The translations under genes were made by a program, and so were the position numbers. From Struthidea cinerea (taxonomy: Eukaryota; Chordata; Aves; Passeriformes; Corcoracidae): a DNA stretch of 64,000 bases. Every line of letters begins with the position of its first letter. Within the stretch, counting starts at the first letter, position 1. The stretch spans positions 2,532,297 through 2,596,296 of the forward strand of contig VZTI01004947.1 in NCBI GenBank assembly GCA_013397865.1. The letters run 5' to 3'. A model generated the notes under the pieces. That model searched no databases. It worked only from the letters and a program-made list of their open reading frames with translations, and was not told the DNA's origin. Below, piece by piece: positions 12,441 to 25,241 of the stretch.

Positions 12441-12502
12441 ACTACAAGCCCCAGACACCCCGGCGGCCGTGCAGCGTCGCGGGGCGCTGCGGGACTCGTA
12501 GT
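12441..12502. promoter_or_regulatory. Inverted pair of ZNF143/SBS-like motifs
   Basis: ACTACAAGCCCCAG on the + strand (12441-12454) and ACTACGAGTCCCGCAGCGC on the - strand (12502-12484) both resemble the ZNF143/THAP11 promoter motif ACTACAA-TCCCAG. They face each other about 30 bp apart within the CpG island. Such motifs are common in housekeeping promoters. Function here is inferred from sequence only. Confidence 0.6.
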
Positions 12503-12550
12503 CCTTCCGCGGGCTCAGCCCCGCCCCGAGCAGCGGCCGCTGCCGCCCCC

Positions 12551-12754
12551 NNNNNNNNNNNNNNNNNNNNNNNNNNNNNNNNNNNNNNNNNNNNNNNNNN
12601 NNNNNNNNNNNNNNNNNNNNNNNNNNNNNNNNNNNNNNNNNNNNNNNNNNNNNNNNNNNNNNNNNNNNNNNNNNNNNNNNNNNNNNNNNNNNNNNNNNNN
12701 NNNNNNNNNNNNNNNNNNNNNNNNNNNNNNNNNNNNNNNNNNNNNNNNNNNNNN
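12551..12754. other. Assembly gap (204 N)
   Basis: The run of N lies in the centre of a CpG island where TMEM11 exon 1 is expected. GC-rich first exons often drop out of bird short-read assemblies. The stated length may be only an estimate. Confidence 0.98.
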
Positions 12755-13033
12755 CTGCCCGCGGTGGGGTGCGGCGCTGGGGGCCGGGTGGAGGAGGGCC
12801 GGCCCCGAGAGGCTCCTTCCGTCCACGGCTATTTTTAAAGGCGGGGAGGGAGCGGCGAGTCCTCCAGGGTGACCTCCTTCTGCCGGGGCCGCGGCGGGCC
12901 AGGAGCTCGGTACCGTGCTCCGGCTTCTGACAGGGGTGGAAGAGCGTCCAGCACAGGCGGGAAATACCCACGGAGCAGCGGTGGAAGTTTGGGAATCGCA
13001 ACTTTAAAATGGGGAAAAGAGACAGAGGGAAAT

Positions 13034-13240
13034 CTCACAGAATCAATTAGGCTCGAAAGATCTGAGATCATCGAGTCCAACCTGTGACCGATCCCCACCC
13101 CGTCAACCAGACCAGAGCACTGAGTGCCACCTAGTCTTTCCTTAAACACCTCCAGGGACGGTGACTCTACCACCTTCCAGAGCAGCCTATTCCAGTATTT
13201 AATCACCCTTTCTGTGAAGAAATTCTTCCAAATGTCCGAC
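13034..13240 (-). mobile_element. CR1 LINE 3'-end fragment
   Basis: The + strand shows the reverse complement of a CR1 tail: TCACAGAATCAATTAGG, GATCATCGAGTCCAACC, CTTAAACACCTCCAGGGA and TCTGTGAAGAAATTCTTCC. The word order fits a different CR1 subfamily from the copies at 16490 and 45560. It lies in the presumed first intron of TMEM11. Confidence 0.88.
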
Positions 13241-13398
13241 CCAAATGTTCTCCACCTGCTGAAAATGTCTGGGTTTATCCCGCATTTCCTGACGTTGGCA
13301 TTTTTCTGTTCTGCCCCAGGGCTGACTGATGTAACTGGCAGCTGCTGAAAGCTGCTGCAGTGTTTTGTGAGTTTTCCTTTGCCCTGCCGCCTCGCCTC

Positions 13399-13448
13399 GA
13401 AACTCTGATATCCCTCTTAATTAGAAACTCTGATACCCTTCTTAATCT
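13399..13448. repeat. Two-copy 25-bp tandem repeat
   Basis: GAAACTCTGATATCCCTCTT and GAAACTCTGATACCCTTCTT head two adjacent 25-bp units, both ending AA(T/C)-rich. They are nearly identical. No function is evident. Confidence 0.8.
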
Positions 13449-16400
13449 GTGTTGTGGCTTTTGCTTCACTTTGTTCCCTTGCTGTGATCCAACAGTGTTT
13501 GCTTTGATGTTGTTGAATCTACACGGCCAAGGAGAGCCACAAGTAGCCCTGAAAATTCTGGCGCTAATGTGAATTGCAGGAATGCTGCCTGTGTTCAGAG
13601 AATTCGAAAATAATTGAACTGGAAGGGCCAATGGATTTCCTGCATCAGCGTGGTTTAAATAAACAACTAAGAATACCACAGTGGTAAAACTGTCTGCACC
13701 CAGTGCTGGCACTGCCCCAGCATGGGAGGTGCGGAGTTTTCATGTGGTTTTTTCATGTGGCAGATGTGTCCCTCCAGGAGAAGGGAAGAAACAGAATATG
13801 GAGGAGAACACTTAATAACTCCAATTATTCTTCCAGGGTGAAAATTGATGCAGACTTAAAAAGTGAGTTGTTACTGTGTAGCTTCATCTGTGACCTGTAC
13901 AATAATCTAATCGTTGTTTGAGGTGATCTTTATTCAAAGCTGTGATTGCTCTTGATCTTATGATCAAAAATACTCCTAAACACGAGTCACTTCATGAACC
14001 TGCTGCATGTATTATTTTTCCTCTGCCAGTGAGAAGTGTATGGAAGAGAACAGAATAGCAGATCCTCCCCTGAGCAGCATTTCACAATCTCTGTCAAAAG
14101 CTGGTGGTTCTTTAGGTGTCACCATGTACAAATGTGACAGAGGAGGATAATTCCAAAAGGTGTTGGGTGATGTCAGCGAGGTGCTGCTGCTTCCGTGCAG
14201 TTGCAGAGCAGGAGATGTGGATGACTGGGCCTCTGCCTCTCCATCAGTGGCTGATCCCAAACCACACCTGCCTGTCTTGTTCGGCTGCTGCAGCACTGGT
14301 TGTGCAAAGGCAGCGCTGACAGACCTGATGTCATCACATGATGACATGTGCTTTTTATAGGGTGAATACAGTTTTCTTACTCTGGGCAGGATTCTTGTCC
14401 AAAGACACATTCCTTTGAACTGAATATGCTGATCCAGTTTTCCTGGTAACTGAGCTGCTTCAAGGAGTGTTTGTAGTTGTCAGCCAGCCACTCTGAAAGG
14501 CATCTGTGTGTCGGAGGTGGTGTGAGGAGACTCGGTACTGAATAAAATCCTGTCTGCTGCGAGACTAGAACAGCTTTCATTTAAAAATATTTAAAAAACC
14601 CAAAAAACACCAGCATATATATCTGTGGAGACTGAGTCCCTTCATAAGCGTCTTTATGATTACAGAGAAAGCTATAATTGGTTAAAAAAGTGCTTTCCTT
14701 GCTAGGAGTGAATGTAAGGACATTAATTTCAAAGGATGTTGACTGTGAACTCCAGCTGGCTCTGGTGGTGAAATAATAATGTTAAACAACATAACCAAAA
14801 ACACTGAAGGGAACCAACTAAATATTTGTTTTTCTTCATTCTGGATAGACTCTTTAATGGAGCCTGTCTAAAGGGAATTGTTAATCTGTAGACCAAAACA
14901 ACTTTTTCACACAGAACAGACACTGGATTGTACTGGGTGTTTTTGTATAAAAGGCAGCCCGGTGCCCGCCAGAGCAGTGGACAGCATGTCGTTTGTTCCC
15001 CTGGGAGATGTTCTGACAAACTCTGGAAAGAACAGCTTTCATGTCATCACCACTGCCTGCACTGGCTGCTCTGTGCCCTCACAGAGCTCTCCTTTCGCTA
15101 CCTGCACTGCTCAGATTTCTGGTACTCTGCTTGCAGCAATGATTGACCTATTTCCATTAGCCTGGCTAATCATTAGTTGACTTAAAATTGACACCTCCTT
15201 GTTGTCTGGGGGCTGGATTTGTTGTTATGGTTTGGTGATGTTTTCCTTAGAGTTCAGGGAATGTTGTTGTTCCTCCCTGAGGCTGCTTGAAGAGCTTCCC
15301 AATGTTCTCCTGACCTTTTTCCCATTTGAATTTAAGGTGCATCTTTTGAATTAAAGTCTTGCTTTATTGCCCTGCATTTCCTGTTCTTCTTCTGCTTGAA
15401 TACCCTTCTTAAAGCCCCAGGCCTGACAGCCCTGGCTGAGGACATGAGCCTGATAGATGGTGGGGACATTCAGCAGAGAAACAATTCTCCAGGTGTTTAG
15501 GGTGGGATGTGTTTGTGCTTTCTGTGCACCATATCCTCAGTAGAAACATACACTGGGGAATATGACTGGGAGGTGGAATATTTCCACTGAGAATTAAAGC
15601 CAGGCCACAGCTCATTCCTTAATCTTGAAATTAAGTTTCAGGAAGGATTTATGTTGGAGGGAGGGAAATTTAGTGTTTGAAGTTGTCATGCCTTGACTCT
15701 GTGGACTTCCTCCAGCTTGGCTGAGATGCTGACAGTGCTCCCAGACACAGATGGCTCTGGCCATCTGTAATGGGTGTTTTCTGAGATCTTGCACAGCCAG
15801 CACGAAACCGCTCTTGCACTGCTGAGCTGGACTGTGTGTACTGCTTGTGACATGTGTTATCACACTGCTGCAAGCCTCTCCTTTCTAATTTTTTTAACTA
15901 CTAATCAAGCTGGTCTTAATCTGATTGTTTGGTGCTCCGAGAACTCTTGCCCAGGAATATTATTTTTAAAAAAAAAAACTTTGACAAAACTTGACCTACA
16001 CGTTACGGGAGGGGCTTAAAAAGAACTTCTGTTTTTGCCCAGAACTGTACCTGAGCTTTGTGCAGCTTAAGATTGTTTCCAGGTGTGATTTTGAGCATTT
16101 TGCAGAACTGAGACAGTTGGATGACTTGAAAAACTCACCAAAAGTCTGTGTGGCAGATGCCATTAGGTTGAGGGCAGAAAACTCAGGAGGCTCAGTCCTT
16201 CTCGCCTGCAGGTGGGCAGTGGTAGGAGGATGCTGAGGGTTCTCCCAGGATGTTTTCACCTGCCTTGTTCTCAGTGCTCTGTTCCTTTGTTTCTTGCCAC
16301 TTGGCATCTGGCAAAACTGAAGGTCTTTTGACATGGAGTGACATTGTGCCTCCTCTTTGGAATGTTATTTATTTCTTCATCCATAAAGACTATCCAGTTG

Positions 16401-16489
16401 AAATTTCCATTTACCAGGCAGCCTGCTGTTTTCAGCAGCCTGCTTCCAAGGTGGAGGCAGAGAAGTGGAGCTGCTCTGAGGTCTGGAAC

Positions 16490-16703
16490 TTTGGAAGAGA
16501 TTCTTCCCTGTGAGGGTGGGGAGGCCCTGGCACAGGTTGCCCACAGAAGCTGTGGCTGCCCCATCCCTGGAAGCGTCCAAGGCCAGGTTGGACGGGGCTT
16601 GGAGCAACCTGGGATAGTGGAAGGTCTCCCTGCCCATGGCAGGGGGTTGGAACTGGATGGGCTTTGAGGTCCCTTCCAACCCAAACCATTTCAGGATTTG
16701 ATG
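16490..16703 (+). mobile_element. CR1 LINE 3'-end fragment
   Basis: This copy reads in CR1 sense: GAGATTCTTCCCTGTGAGGG, GGCACAGGTTGCCCA, CCCCATCCCTGGAAGCGTCC, GGCCAGGTTGGACGGGGCTT and CCCTTCCAACCCAAACC in the expected order. It is 5'-truncated and moderately diverged, in presumed TMEM11 intron 1. Confidence 0.92.
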
Positions 16704-19700
16704 AACTGCTGGAGCTGCTATTGTTCAGCAGCTGCAGCACCCCTCTCCTGGTGCTCTCCCATATTCCCATGTTAGGAAGACAATCCAAATGTAATTTGAA
16801 GCTTGCTCTACAGCTAACACAGACACTTCTGCCCCTCCTGCTGCTGTAACTCTGTTAACAGTGGATTCCTTATTTATAACTTTGGCAATACCAAAATTTG
16901 ACATCGTTGAGTTTTAAGTGATTTACATCTTGCTGTGCTGAATAGCTGAGAGTTCTGTCACATTCCCCCATCCAGGCATTCATTCAGCACCAGGAAAGAG
17001 ACACTAAAATTTCTCAAATATAGAATGCCTGAAGCTGCAATAGAACAAATATTTGGATATAAGGCCTAGAACTATTCCTGCAGAACAGCTGTACAACTTT
17101 TTAACTGTGCCCTCTTATTTGGAGTGGGGAGACAGGTCCTGGAAAATCATTTGATTGAATAATATTAACAACTGCTTTTAGGCTCTATCTGTCTAGTAAA
17201 CAGCCTCTCAGGCTTCTGAACACCTGGCAGCATTTTATGTCTCCTGGCATTAGGTGCTCTCTGGTTATTTACTATTCTTTTAAGTAAAATGGAGCTTATA
17301 TAAAATCCCCACACTTGATAAGTGGTGGATGCCAGCTCAGAGTTGCTTGCACAGCTCTGCATTTGTGTTTGTCATGGCCGGGGGGTGGGTGACAAGCTCC
17401 AAAAGGCAAACCCCATGGCCTCCAGTGTTTGAGCAAATCCAGTTGCTTTGACTGGATTTGTTCGCGTGCAGCTGCTGTGTTCAATTGAAAGGCTGTGTCA
17501 GGAGAGTTGCCTCTGTGAAGTGCTCAGCTGAAACCTCCTCAAGCCCACGTATCTCATCTGTGTCTCTTTCTATATCATCTGAAATCCAAACAGTTTTCAG
17601 CTTTCCATGCTCCAGGGGCAGCCAGTTCTTGTGTGGAAATAATAACATGATAACCCCACTTCTCTGTGCAGAAATAGAAATTTGCTGCCTGCCTTGTTGA
17701 CTCTTCACATGTCCTATTTGAGCAGATATCTTCTCATTTGTCATTTTTGGATTGGCTGTTTTGCCATTTGCAGCTTCAGCACTGTGATACAGATTTATTC
17801 TGATTTTACAGGACTCATTTGGAGAAACAGCACAGTCGGGGGGCAGACTTTTTCAGGGACGAAGCCTTTGTGCAGTTCAGTTCCCAGTGATTTTTTTTTT
17901 TTTCTTCCCAGCAGAACATACTTTAAATTCTGCTTGTTTTGGCATAGGAGGACTGTGCTTTTCTTGACTTTATTGTTATAAAGCCCCAGAGCCTGGCAAG
18001 CTAAAAAATTCCAGAGGAGATGGACAGTGCTGCCTCTGGCCAGTCTGTTGGATTCCTGCTGACAGGTGGCTGTTTGTGGTGTGGCTCTGCTTGTGCAATG
18101 ATGGTGAAAGGAAAAAAGGGGTGTTCAGAGGGAAGAACAGGCAAGAGCTGAGCAAGGAGAAATGATGCTGATGGGTTAGTGCCACCTGTCCTGGTGCTGA
18201 GCCTGGAGAAATCCCACGTAATGTAGATACTGAATTCCTAGAGTTAGAAGCTCAGTTCCCATGGCTCTTGTACAGGCAGGGGAGGAATGGGCTCACTTCA
18301 CCCATGTTTTCCCAGTGATGACAGGGAGATCTGGAATGACAACTGTGCCGTTCCTAAGCCTCTGGAAGTTCTTAGTTGCATTTGGATTCTGCTTCTCTAT
18401 TTTGCAGACCCATCTGCACGTTCCCAGGTATTACAAAACACTGAAAGTGCTCCTTGGTAGGAAATATTAATTTTGTCTGGAGGGTTGTGTTAGCACTGGG
18501 TCGGCTTCCAGCTTGAAAATGCCTTTCAGCAATAGCTTTTCCATGAAGTCACTATGCCCTAGCAAGAGGTTTCACATAGTCATGGGTGGTGGTGTGCAGA
18601 GTTACCTTAAGCCTCTGTATGTCTTTTGCAATGAAACTGGAATTTTTGATTTGGAAGAAGCTGCACGTGGAGCAGCTGTTATCAGGGAAAAGAATCCTTG
18701 GCAGAAACAATGACCAGCTGTGTCCTTCGTGTCAGTAACACCTGCTTAACTGGTTTCTTGTTAGAAACTCCTTATATAGGCCATGCCCTTGATTTTTTTT
18801 CTCTAAATACCTCTCAATTCACTGCAGAACATCCAAGCCCACTATATCTTGATCTGAAAGGGTTAATGGTAGTTTTCCAAACAATGTCTGACAAGCTCAT
18901 TACCCTAAAGAAACCCCTGGCATACACGGAATTCAGGTGGACTTTTATTTTTTTTTCTACCCATGAACAGACCAAGGGGGAAATGCACTGCAAGGAACTC
19001 AATAACTACATTGTAAGTTGAGTTTTCTTTGTAGGTTAAATAAATTCCAGCTGGATTTTAATGAAACTGCTTATTACTCTGCTTTGGGAGAGGGTGGTGC
19101 CTCTCAGGTCCTGCTGGTTGATATTTGCTGCTGTTACAAACACAGCTATGGCTGCAACAGCTTGTAATTTAACAATATTCTTGATTACAGCTGGCCACTG
19201 CTCAATCCCCTTTGCAGCCTGAGTGGAGCTGCACATTAAGGATAATGTTTGGCAACAGCAGCTTGTGAATGTGTATTTTTCTCCCTTATTTTCCAGTGCG
19301 TGCACATAAGTACCACTGTACTAATGGAGCAAAAAGTGCTCATTCTGTTCTCCACATCAGCAGTGTGTTCCTGCTGGTATCACGGGGGTCTAAATGCTGC
19401 TGGGATGAGGCTGTTCTGTCTGCTGTGATTAGGTCAGATGTGTGTGATTTGTTCTCCTTCTGCTAAAGGAATCTGCTAGATATTTTTATCCTTGCAAGGC
19501 CACGTGCTCAGTTTTGCTCTGGTTAAGCACAAGTATGTCAGAAATATTCATTTCTGCTTAGAAGGGAGGATTTTGTGTGGTTCTGATGGATAGGTTTTTA
19601 CCCTTTCTCAGAGCAGGTAAACAGTCATAATCCTATTTCTTAGCAGTCTGCACATGAATGTAGCTGCAGATAACAAGGTGATGTGGGGAAGAGGGTGGAG

Positions 19701-20512
19701 GGAAGGTGGAAATTGATGTGACACTAGGTAGCTGAAAGCTGCTGCTCCGATACAAATTCCCTGCATCCCCTGAGTGGGAATGTGCTCCCAGGTGATGTGA
19801 GCAGCTCTTTCTTCACTGCTTAAGCCTGCCTGGGTTAAAAACGTGTTCATGTCTTGCTTTGCTGCATCCCACTTCAGGAGAGGGAGTGAACCGTTCTGCC
19901 ACAAACTGAATGCTCTGCTACCTTCTTCGCCTTCCCTTTCAGCAACGTTCCTTGGCCGTTCTTGTTGGATTTACTAGGCTGTGTTTAATATGGAGGACTA
20001 AATAGCAAGCTGCATCAGAAAGCAAATGTATTCATCTGGAGATGCTTCCTCTCTCAAAACCTCCCAGTGCAGCTTGTCCTCCTGATAAATAAGCTGCTTG
20101 TCTTGGTTTCTGTGAAAGCTCCTGAAATTTGTATGGTTTGTTCAGTGATGTGTTCTGGTCACTAAGGTGTGAGTGACACTTCTGCTCTCTCCAAAGAAAC
20201 TGCTTGGGTATCAGTGTGAGGAACCATTTCAGGACTGTTACAAGACCCTAGTTCTCAAATTGTTCTAGATCCTCCAAGTTAGGAAAAGGTAAGAAAAATG
20301 TTGCCTTCTTTTGGGATGAATTATTGTACAGCAGGAGAAATCAGCTGATGTGAAATGAAGCTTGAGTTGAAAAGCTGCTGGTTGTGAAACAGAGGCAGTG
20401 ACCTTGAGGGGCTGCCCTCACTTGGGGCACTTCTCTCCTGCTCTCCCAGCCGGGTGGGTGAACAGCCTGTCCTTCAGCCCTGTAGTTTTAATTCTTCGTT
20501 TCCCCTCACCAG

Positions 20513-21029
20513 GGTGACCTTGTCCTCCACGGACTGTTACATTGTGCACGAGATCTACAATGGGGAGAACGCTCAGGACCAGTTTGAGTACGAGCTGGAG
20601 CAGGCGCTGGAAGCGCAGTACAAGTACATCGTGATCGAGCCCACGCGCATCGGGGACGAGACGGCGCGCTGGATCACCGTGGGGAACTGCCTGCACAAGA
20701 CGGCCGTGCTGGCGGGCACCACCTGCCTCTTCACCCCCCTGGCGCTGCCAGTAGATTATTCTCACTACATCTCCCTGCCCGCTGGAGTGCTGAGCGTGGC
20801 TTGCTGCACCCTCTACGGGATCTCTTGGCAATTTGATCCCTGTTGCAAGTACCAGGTCGAGTACGATGCCTATAAACTTTCGCGCCTGCCCCTGCATACG
20901 CTCACCTCGTCCACTCCCGTGGTGCTGGTGAGGAAGGACGACCTGCACAGAAAGAGACTGCACAACACGATAGCACTCGCTGCCCTGGTGTACTGTGTAA
21001 AGAAGATCTATGAACTCTATGCTGTATGA
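20513..21029 (+). CDS. TMEM11: TMEM11 terminal coding exon (mitochondrial inner-membrane protein)
   Basis: The exon encodes the last 171 residues of TMEM11 with near identity to the vertebrate protein, for example DCYIVHEIYNGENAQDQFEY, IVIEPTRIGDETARWITVGN and the C-terminal IYELYAV. TMEM11 is an inner-membrane protein needed for mitochondrial morphology and cristae, and associates with the MICOS complex. Hydrophobic stretches begin near TAVLAGTTCLFTPLALP and YISLPAGVLSVACCTLYGIS, with a shorter one near the C-terminus. The exon starts with one base completing an AG|G Arg codon, so about 21 residues come from exon 1, giving the usual length of about 192. The codons are GC-rich, unlike the flanking intron. 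The 3' neighbour DHRS7B is convergent. Confidence 0.98.
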
Positions 21030-21315
21030 CTTCAGCAGGGAAGAGAGAAACCCACAAAGACAAGTGTATTAAGACTCCCACAGTAACATTTTGTTTTTCC
21101 TCTTTGAGAAGCGGTGGAGACTGGGAAGGATTTGGTTTAATAGAGCTGTTATTTTTCAAATAACACATCATTGGTGCACCAAGGTTTTTCAGTTCTTCGT
21201 TACACTTGAGATGTGGATGTGTGGTGACTTGAGATCCGTATGTTAGGCCAGGGGAGTCCAATCCAGCAGCAGAATGTCAATGAAAGAAAGCAATAGAAAG
21301 AAGGGGTGTGAGAGC

Positions 21316-21355
21316 TGCTTTCTTTTTTTTCTTTTTTTTTTCTTTTTTTTTTTTT
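21316..21355. repeat. T-rich homopolymer tract
   Basis: Runs of eight or more T interrupted by single C residues end in GGGGG. It is a low-complexity tract within the likely TMEM11 3'UTR; its length is prone to sequencing error. Confidence 0.9.
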
Positions 21356-21421
21356 GGGGGAAACATTTAAGTATATTGTTTAATTGTATTACACAGAACC
21401 AGCCAGAAGTTATCATTGACC

Positions 21422-21427
21422 ATTAAA
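21422..21427 (+). terminator. Candidate polyadenylation signal ATTAAA (TMEM11)
   Basis: ATTAAA is the commonest variant signal and lies about 395 bp after the TMEM11 stop. The TTGCTCTCTTGTCACTG that follows is T-rich. Assignment is tentative. Confidence 0.45.
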
Positions 21428-21450
21428 GGATGAGAATTTCAAATGCTTTT

Positions 21451-24400
21451 GCTCTCTTGTCACTGTTATCATAGTCCCCTTTGCTGGTGTGATTCCAGGG
21501 GGTCGAGGCTCTAGACCTGCTCACACACACACCTGACACTCCTCTTGTCCAGTGCATGTGGCAGCAGCATCTGTGTTACAGCAGGCATCTGCTGAAGGAA
21601 TAGCTGTAGTGTGTCACTTTCCCTCTTGCTTGGCTAGTTGTGTTTCTTGGAAGAGGTTTTACCAACTTTATACCTTTTTGGTAATTGCTAAACATTGATG
21701 GCTGAGGGTAAAGGTGTCCCAGTCCTCTGCTGCCCTGCACCTCCAACCATGACTCCCCTGCACGACAGAGATAACACTGTAAGTTTCCAGCTGCAAACAC
21801 ATTCTGCTCAGCTCTTGTACGAGTTCTTCCTAAGGTGGATACATCTCCTCTGAAATGCCTTGAGCCATGTGCAGGGCTAGGGGCTGCCAAGGTGGGAGTC
21901 CACCTGTCCTACCTTTGTGCTGTGCCCTGACCACACAATTCCACTGCTTTTACCTGGAACATGGGAGCTGCCTGCTCCTGCTGCAAGGTATCCATGTCAC
22001 TGCATCTTGTAACTGTGTTACCTGAAATTTTAGAATTCAGTCCTATGCATTAATTCATTTTTTAGCTCTAAACTCAAAAGCTTGTTTTTAGAATGGGAAA
22101 CATTTACTGTTCTGCGAGATCTGCCAGTTACTTTTAAAAGATAGGGGCTTGCTGTCTGTAATCTCCTCCCACCACATGGAGAATAGGTGTGGCTGGCATT
22201 GGCAGGGCCAGCTTGGCACAGCTTCAGGTGTTACATTTGGAATAGGAGAGCAAAGGCCTGCAGTGAGAGCTGCTTGTGCACTGTGTGCTCCCTGCTCCAG
22301 TGGGAGCAGCAGCCTGACCTTCGCTGCTGAAACGCTGACCTTGGCAGGGGTCAGACCCCAAATTCTGCCCTTCTATCTTTATCTCTCCAAATTGCCACAG
22401 CAGGCACCAAGGACTTCCCCGTCCTCGCTTCCATGGGCTGTTCTGACCACAGTTCTGACTTGTGCTTCTCTGCTGGGGCAGTTTTTGTGTGAGCAGGACC
22501 CACAGCATCGTGTGCTGGGCAAACTGGGTTTGCTGGGTGTTCTCAGCCCTTAGCAGCAGCACAGACATCTGTACCTGAGTGGGCTGGAGGAACTCCAGTG
22601 GCAGTGAGACATTTCTGGGTGGCAACAGCCCCTTTGTGCAGTGGCTGAGCTCTCTCCCTCCAAGGTTAAAAGAAGCTGGGATCCAGAGTGTCTATTTATA
22701 GCAACAATGTACAGTTGCCTTGGCAGAGAGGAGGCAAAGAAATGCAACTACTTCATCTTTCAGTGGTTAGGCCAGGCTGGGCAGGCTGCCCTTCCACCCT
22801 GACGTGTTTCCAAACCCTGCTGGATGGATTTGAAGCCAGTGGCACATCTGCCATAGCTAATACTGCTTATTGCTGCAGAAGGCCCTGAAATACCTTTGTG
22901 CTGGCCACACCAAAGGTCTTCCTGCTGTTTGTTTTACTCAATGCAGAGTAATTCTCAGGGCTGTTAGTTCCTTTCCTGCACCAAACTTCTGGGGTCCTGG
23001 TACTTTTTTATGTTAAGCGTCCCCTGGTCTGGAATGATCACTATGGCAGGTTCCCTAAATGCATGGCTGGCATCAGAGACTTGTTAAAAATTAGCAAGTT
23101 TCCTGGGGTCTCTTACTGCAGAAGGAAAGGTGCAAAGTCAGCTTAGCTGTCACAGTGGGTAGGTCTGATTGAAAAACACACCTGTTACTCCATTCTGAGG
23201 TGGAGGGGCAGAGGGGCTTGTTTTCCAAGGAATCTCAGTGATAACATAGCTAAAATGCTTTTTAACATTCTGGTTGTTAGTCAGTCAGGGCTGTAACTGT
23301 GCAAGGTGACCTGGGAGAATGAGAGGGGTCTTGAGGGGTATTTTAGTGCATGGTGAAATGGTAAAACAACTTCCAAAAATTCTCTCCCGTGTGGTGCTGT
23401 ATTTGCTCTCCACTGTGCCAGTGGCTGGGAACCAACAGTGGCTGGGGACAAACCTCCCTCCCTTCAGAAGCCCCCAGACTTTGCTGCCCACCCTGCCCAC
23501 TGTGGACATGCTCTGGAGTGTCCAACATTCCCCTCCTCACAGAGAGGGAACTCACTTCCAAAGGGAATGTGTTCACTCTCAGCAACCTCTGCCTTGGAGC
23601 TGTAGTTCCCACAGTTAACTACAGTAGCTCCCCATACAATAATTTTCCCTCAGGCCTGGTGTGTTTCACCCTCAGTGCCCTGGATGGGAACACAGAAATG
23701 CAAAGCAGCCCCTCAGTCCTCCCTGGGTAGCCACGACCTGAAACACCAGAACATGGAGCAGCTGAAGGAGACTGGCAGGAGCACTGCATTTCACCAAGAA
23801 ACCGAGGATCTGAGCATGGGAAACAAAAAGAAAAGCACAACTTAACACCAACACTCCCCTTGTGGAGAGGGAGAGAAGGTAATGCCTTGCTTTCCTATCT
23901 TAACAGGAAAAAAGGTGTTCATACACCTGAAAGCTTCAACTTGTCAATCCAACCCCAGGCCTTTCTGTGACACAGCTGCAGCCTCAGCCGCAGGGAAGGT
24001 GGCAGAGAATGGATGTCTTGACAGAGCAGCAGCATTATGATCATTAAACACATTCTGGTTCTCAGAGATAATTTATAAATCTGTAGTGGTTAAGAAAAGG
24101 CTTTTGGAAGAAGGTCCTGCTGAGCCTGCACACCTGTATCAGTTTGTGTGACTAATCCTCGGTGTGGATTCACACTGTGTAAGCTAACAGGTCCCATAAA
24201 GAGGGCTGGGATAAAGTATGTTGTTCTGCAGCTACTACTGGTACAATAGCACTTTGCAGGGGTGTAAGAAAAAACAAAACCCTCCTGCTTTCCCTTCCTC
24301 TTACGTTACCTGCGGTGAGGAGCTGGAGTAGACCAAGGGATTAATTTCATAGCAATGTAACTTGTTTGTCGTGAGACGTGCACTCCCAGGCAGGACATAT

Positions 24401-25241
24401 GAGGCAGGGCACATGGAAAATGCTGGCAAGTGCATGGAGGTGGCAGGAGGGGTCTGGACCTTGGTTCCTACTAGTAGAGTTTATTTCAATTTTAAGATTA
24501 CTTCTGTCCTATCTCTGTGCAGTAATTCCTTTTTCCTAGTGGTGCTGGTGTCCCTCACATGAGGAGAAGGGGTGAGGAATGGAACATGGCACCCCTTCAG
24601 GCTGTCAGGCTCCCTGAAGCCTGTGATATGTGAACAGGCAGGTATCATTCCCCACTGGATGTGATCTTAATTAGCATCTGTGACTGCTTTAAAGCAGATG
24701 AGAACAAAGGGTCTGTCTGCTACACTCTGCACCCTACACACATAGGTTCTTCTCTACGTGCCAGAGAGTGCCTGGAATCCACAGGATCACACCTGCTCTG
24801 TGCTGCAGGTGGCCCAGGTGTGCTGCTGTCACCTGTGCAGTGTGCCCAGGCAGCAGCTGCCTTGCTATGCTGTTCTACCTGTTCAGTGCTTCCCTGCATT
24901 CCTTGGGCTGGGATTCACAGAGTGCCGTCACTGCAGCATTAACTGTCCCAGTACATCAGTAAGGCACGATTCAGACAGGTAAAATGATGGCCAAATACAC
25001 CCAAATTGTACATCAGTTATTTCTTTAAAAGTGGCACTGGATTGAGCTTAATTTACCAGATGACTTGGCACGTTAACAGGAAGAGGCTCTGTGAAGTCTC
25101 CCCACTGCAAGTAGCACATCCTGGATCAGGCTGGAAGGAGTGGAAAGGAGACACTGATCACGAGAGCTCCCAGCTGAGGACTGTATTTCACAGGGGTGGG
25201 GAAAGCCAAGGTCTGCTCATGTGAAGGCAGAACAGGTGGGT
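21451..25241. other. Intergenic between convergent TMEM11 and DHRS7B
   Basis: No exon, RNA gene or recognisable transposon was found. It separates the two 3' ends and holds ordinary single-copy sequence with short chance open frames on both strands. Confidence 0.6.

Larger units (their letters stand above)
12100..13000 (+). promoter_or_regulatory. CpG-island promoter, probably TMEM11
   Basis: The segment is very GC- and CpG-rich on both sides of an N gap. It is the only CpG island between NATD1 and the TMEM11 terminal exon, so it is the expected TMEM11 promoter and first-exon region. Before the gap it carries two inverted ZNF143-like motifs (12441-12456 and 12484-12502). After the gap CTATTTTTAAAGG appears at about 12828. 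Assignment to TMEM11 rests on position, since exon 1 itself is not visible. Confidence 0.7.
13241..20512 (+). other. Presumed TMEM11 intron 1
   Basis: Between the CpG island and the TMEM11 terminal exon no coding exon was recognised. It holds a 25-bp tandem repeat (13399-13448), a CR1 tail (16490-16703), short homopolymer runs and AT-rich single-copy DNA. The right border is a clear acceptor, CCCCTCACCAG at 20502-20512. Confidence 0.65.
21030..21450 (+). other. TMEM11: TMEM11 3'UTR (probable extent)
   Basis: After the TGA no AATAAA was seen nearby, but ATTAAA occurs at 21422-21427, making a 3'UTR of about 400 bp. It contains a long T-rich tract (21316-21355). A longer 3'UTR cannot be excluded. 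Confidence 0.5.

Noticed and set aside
12755..12870. TMEM11 exon 1 just after the gap
   Set aside because: One frame is Gly/Arg-rich, but no donor in the required phase (AG|GT) is present and the peptide does not align with the conserved N-terminus.
12021..13001. Open frames of about 280 codons on both strands
   Set aside because: They span the 204-N gap in a CpG island; high GC simply removes stop codons.
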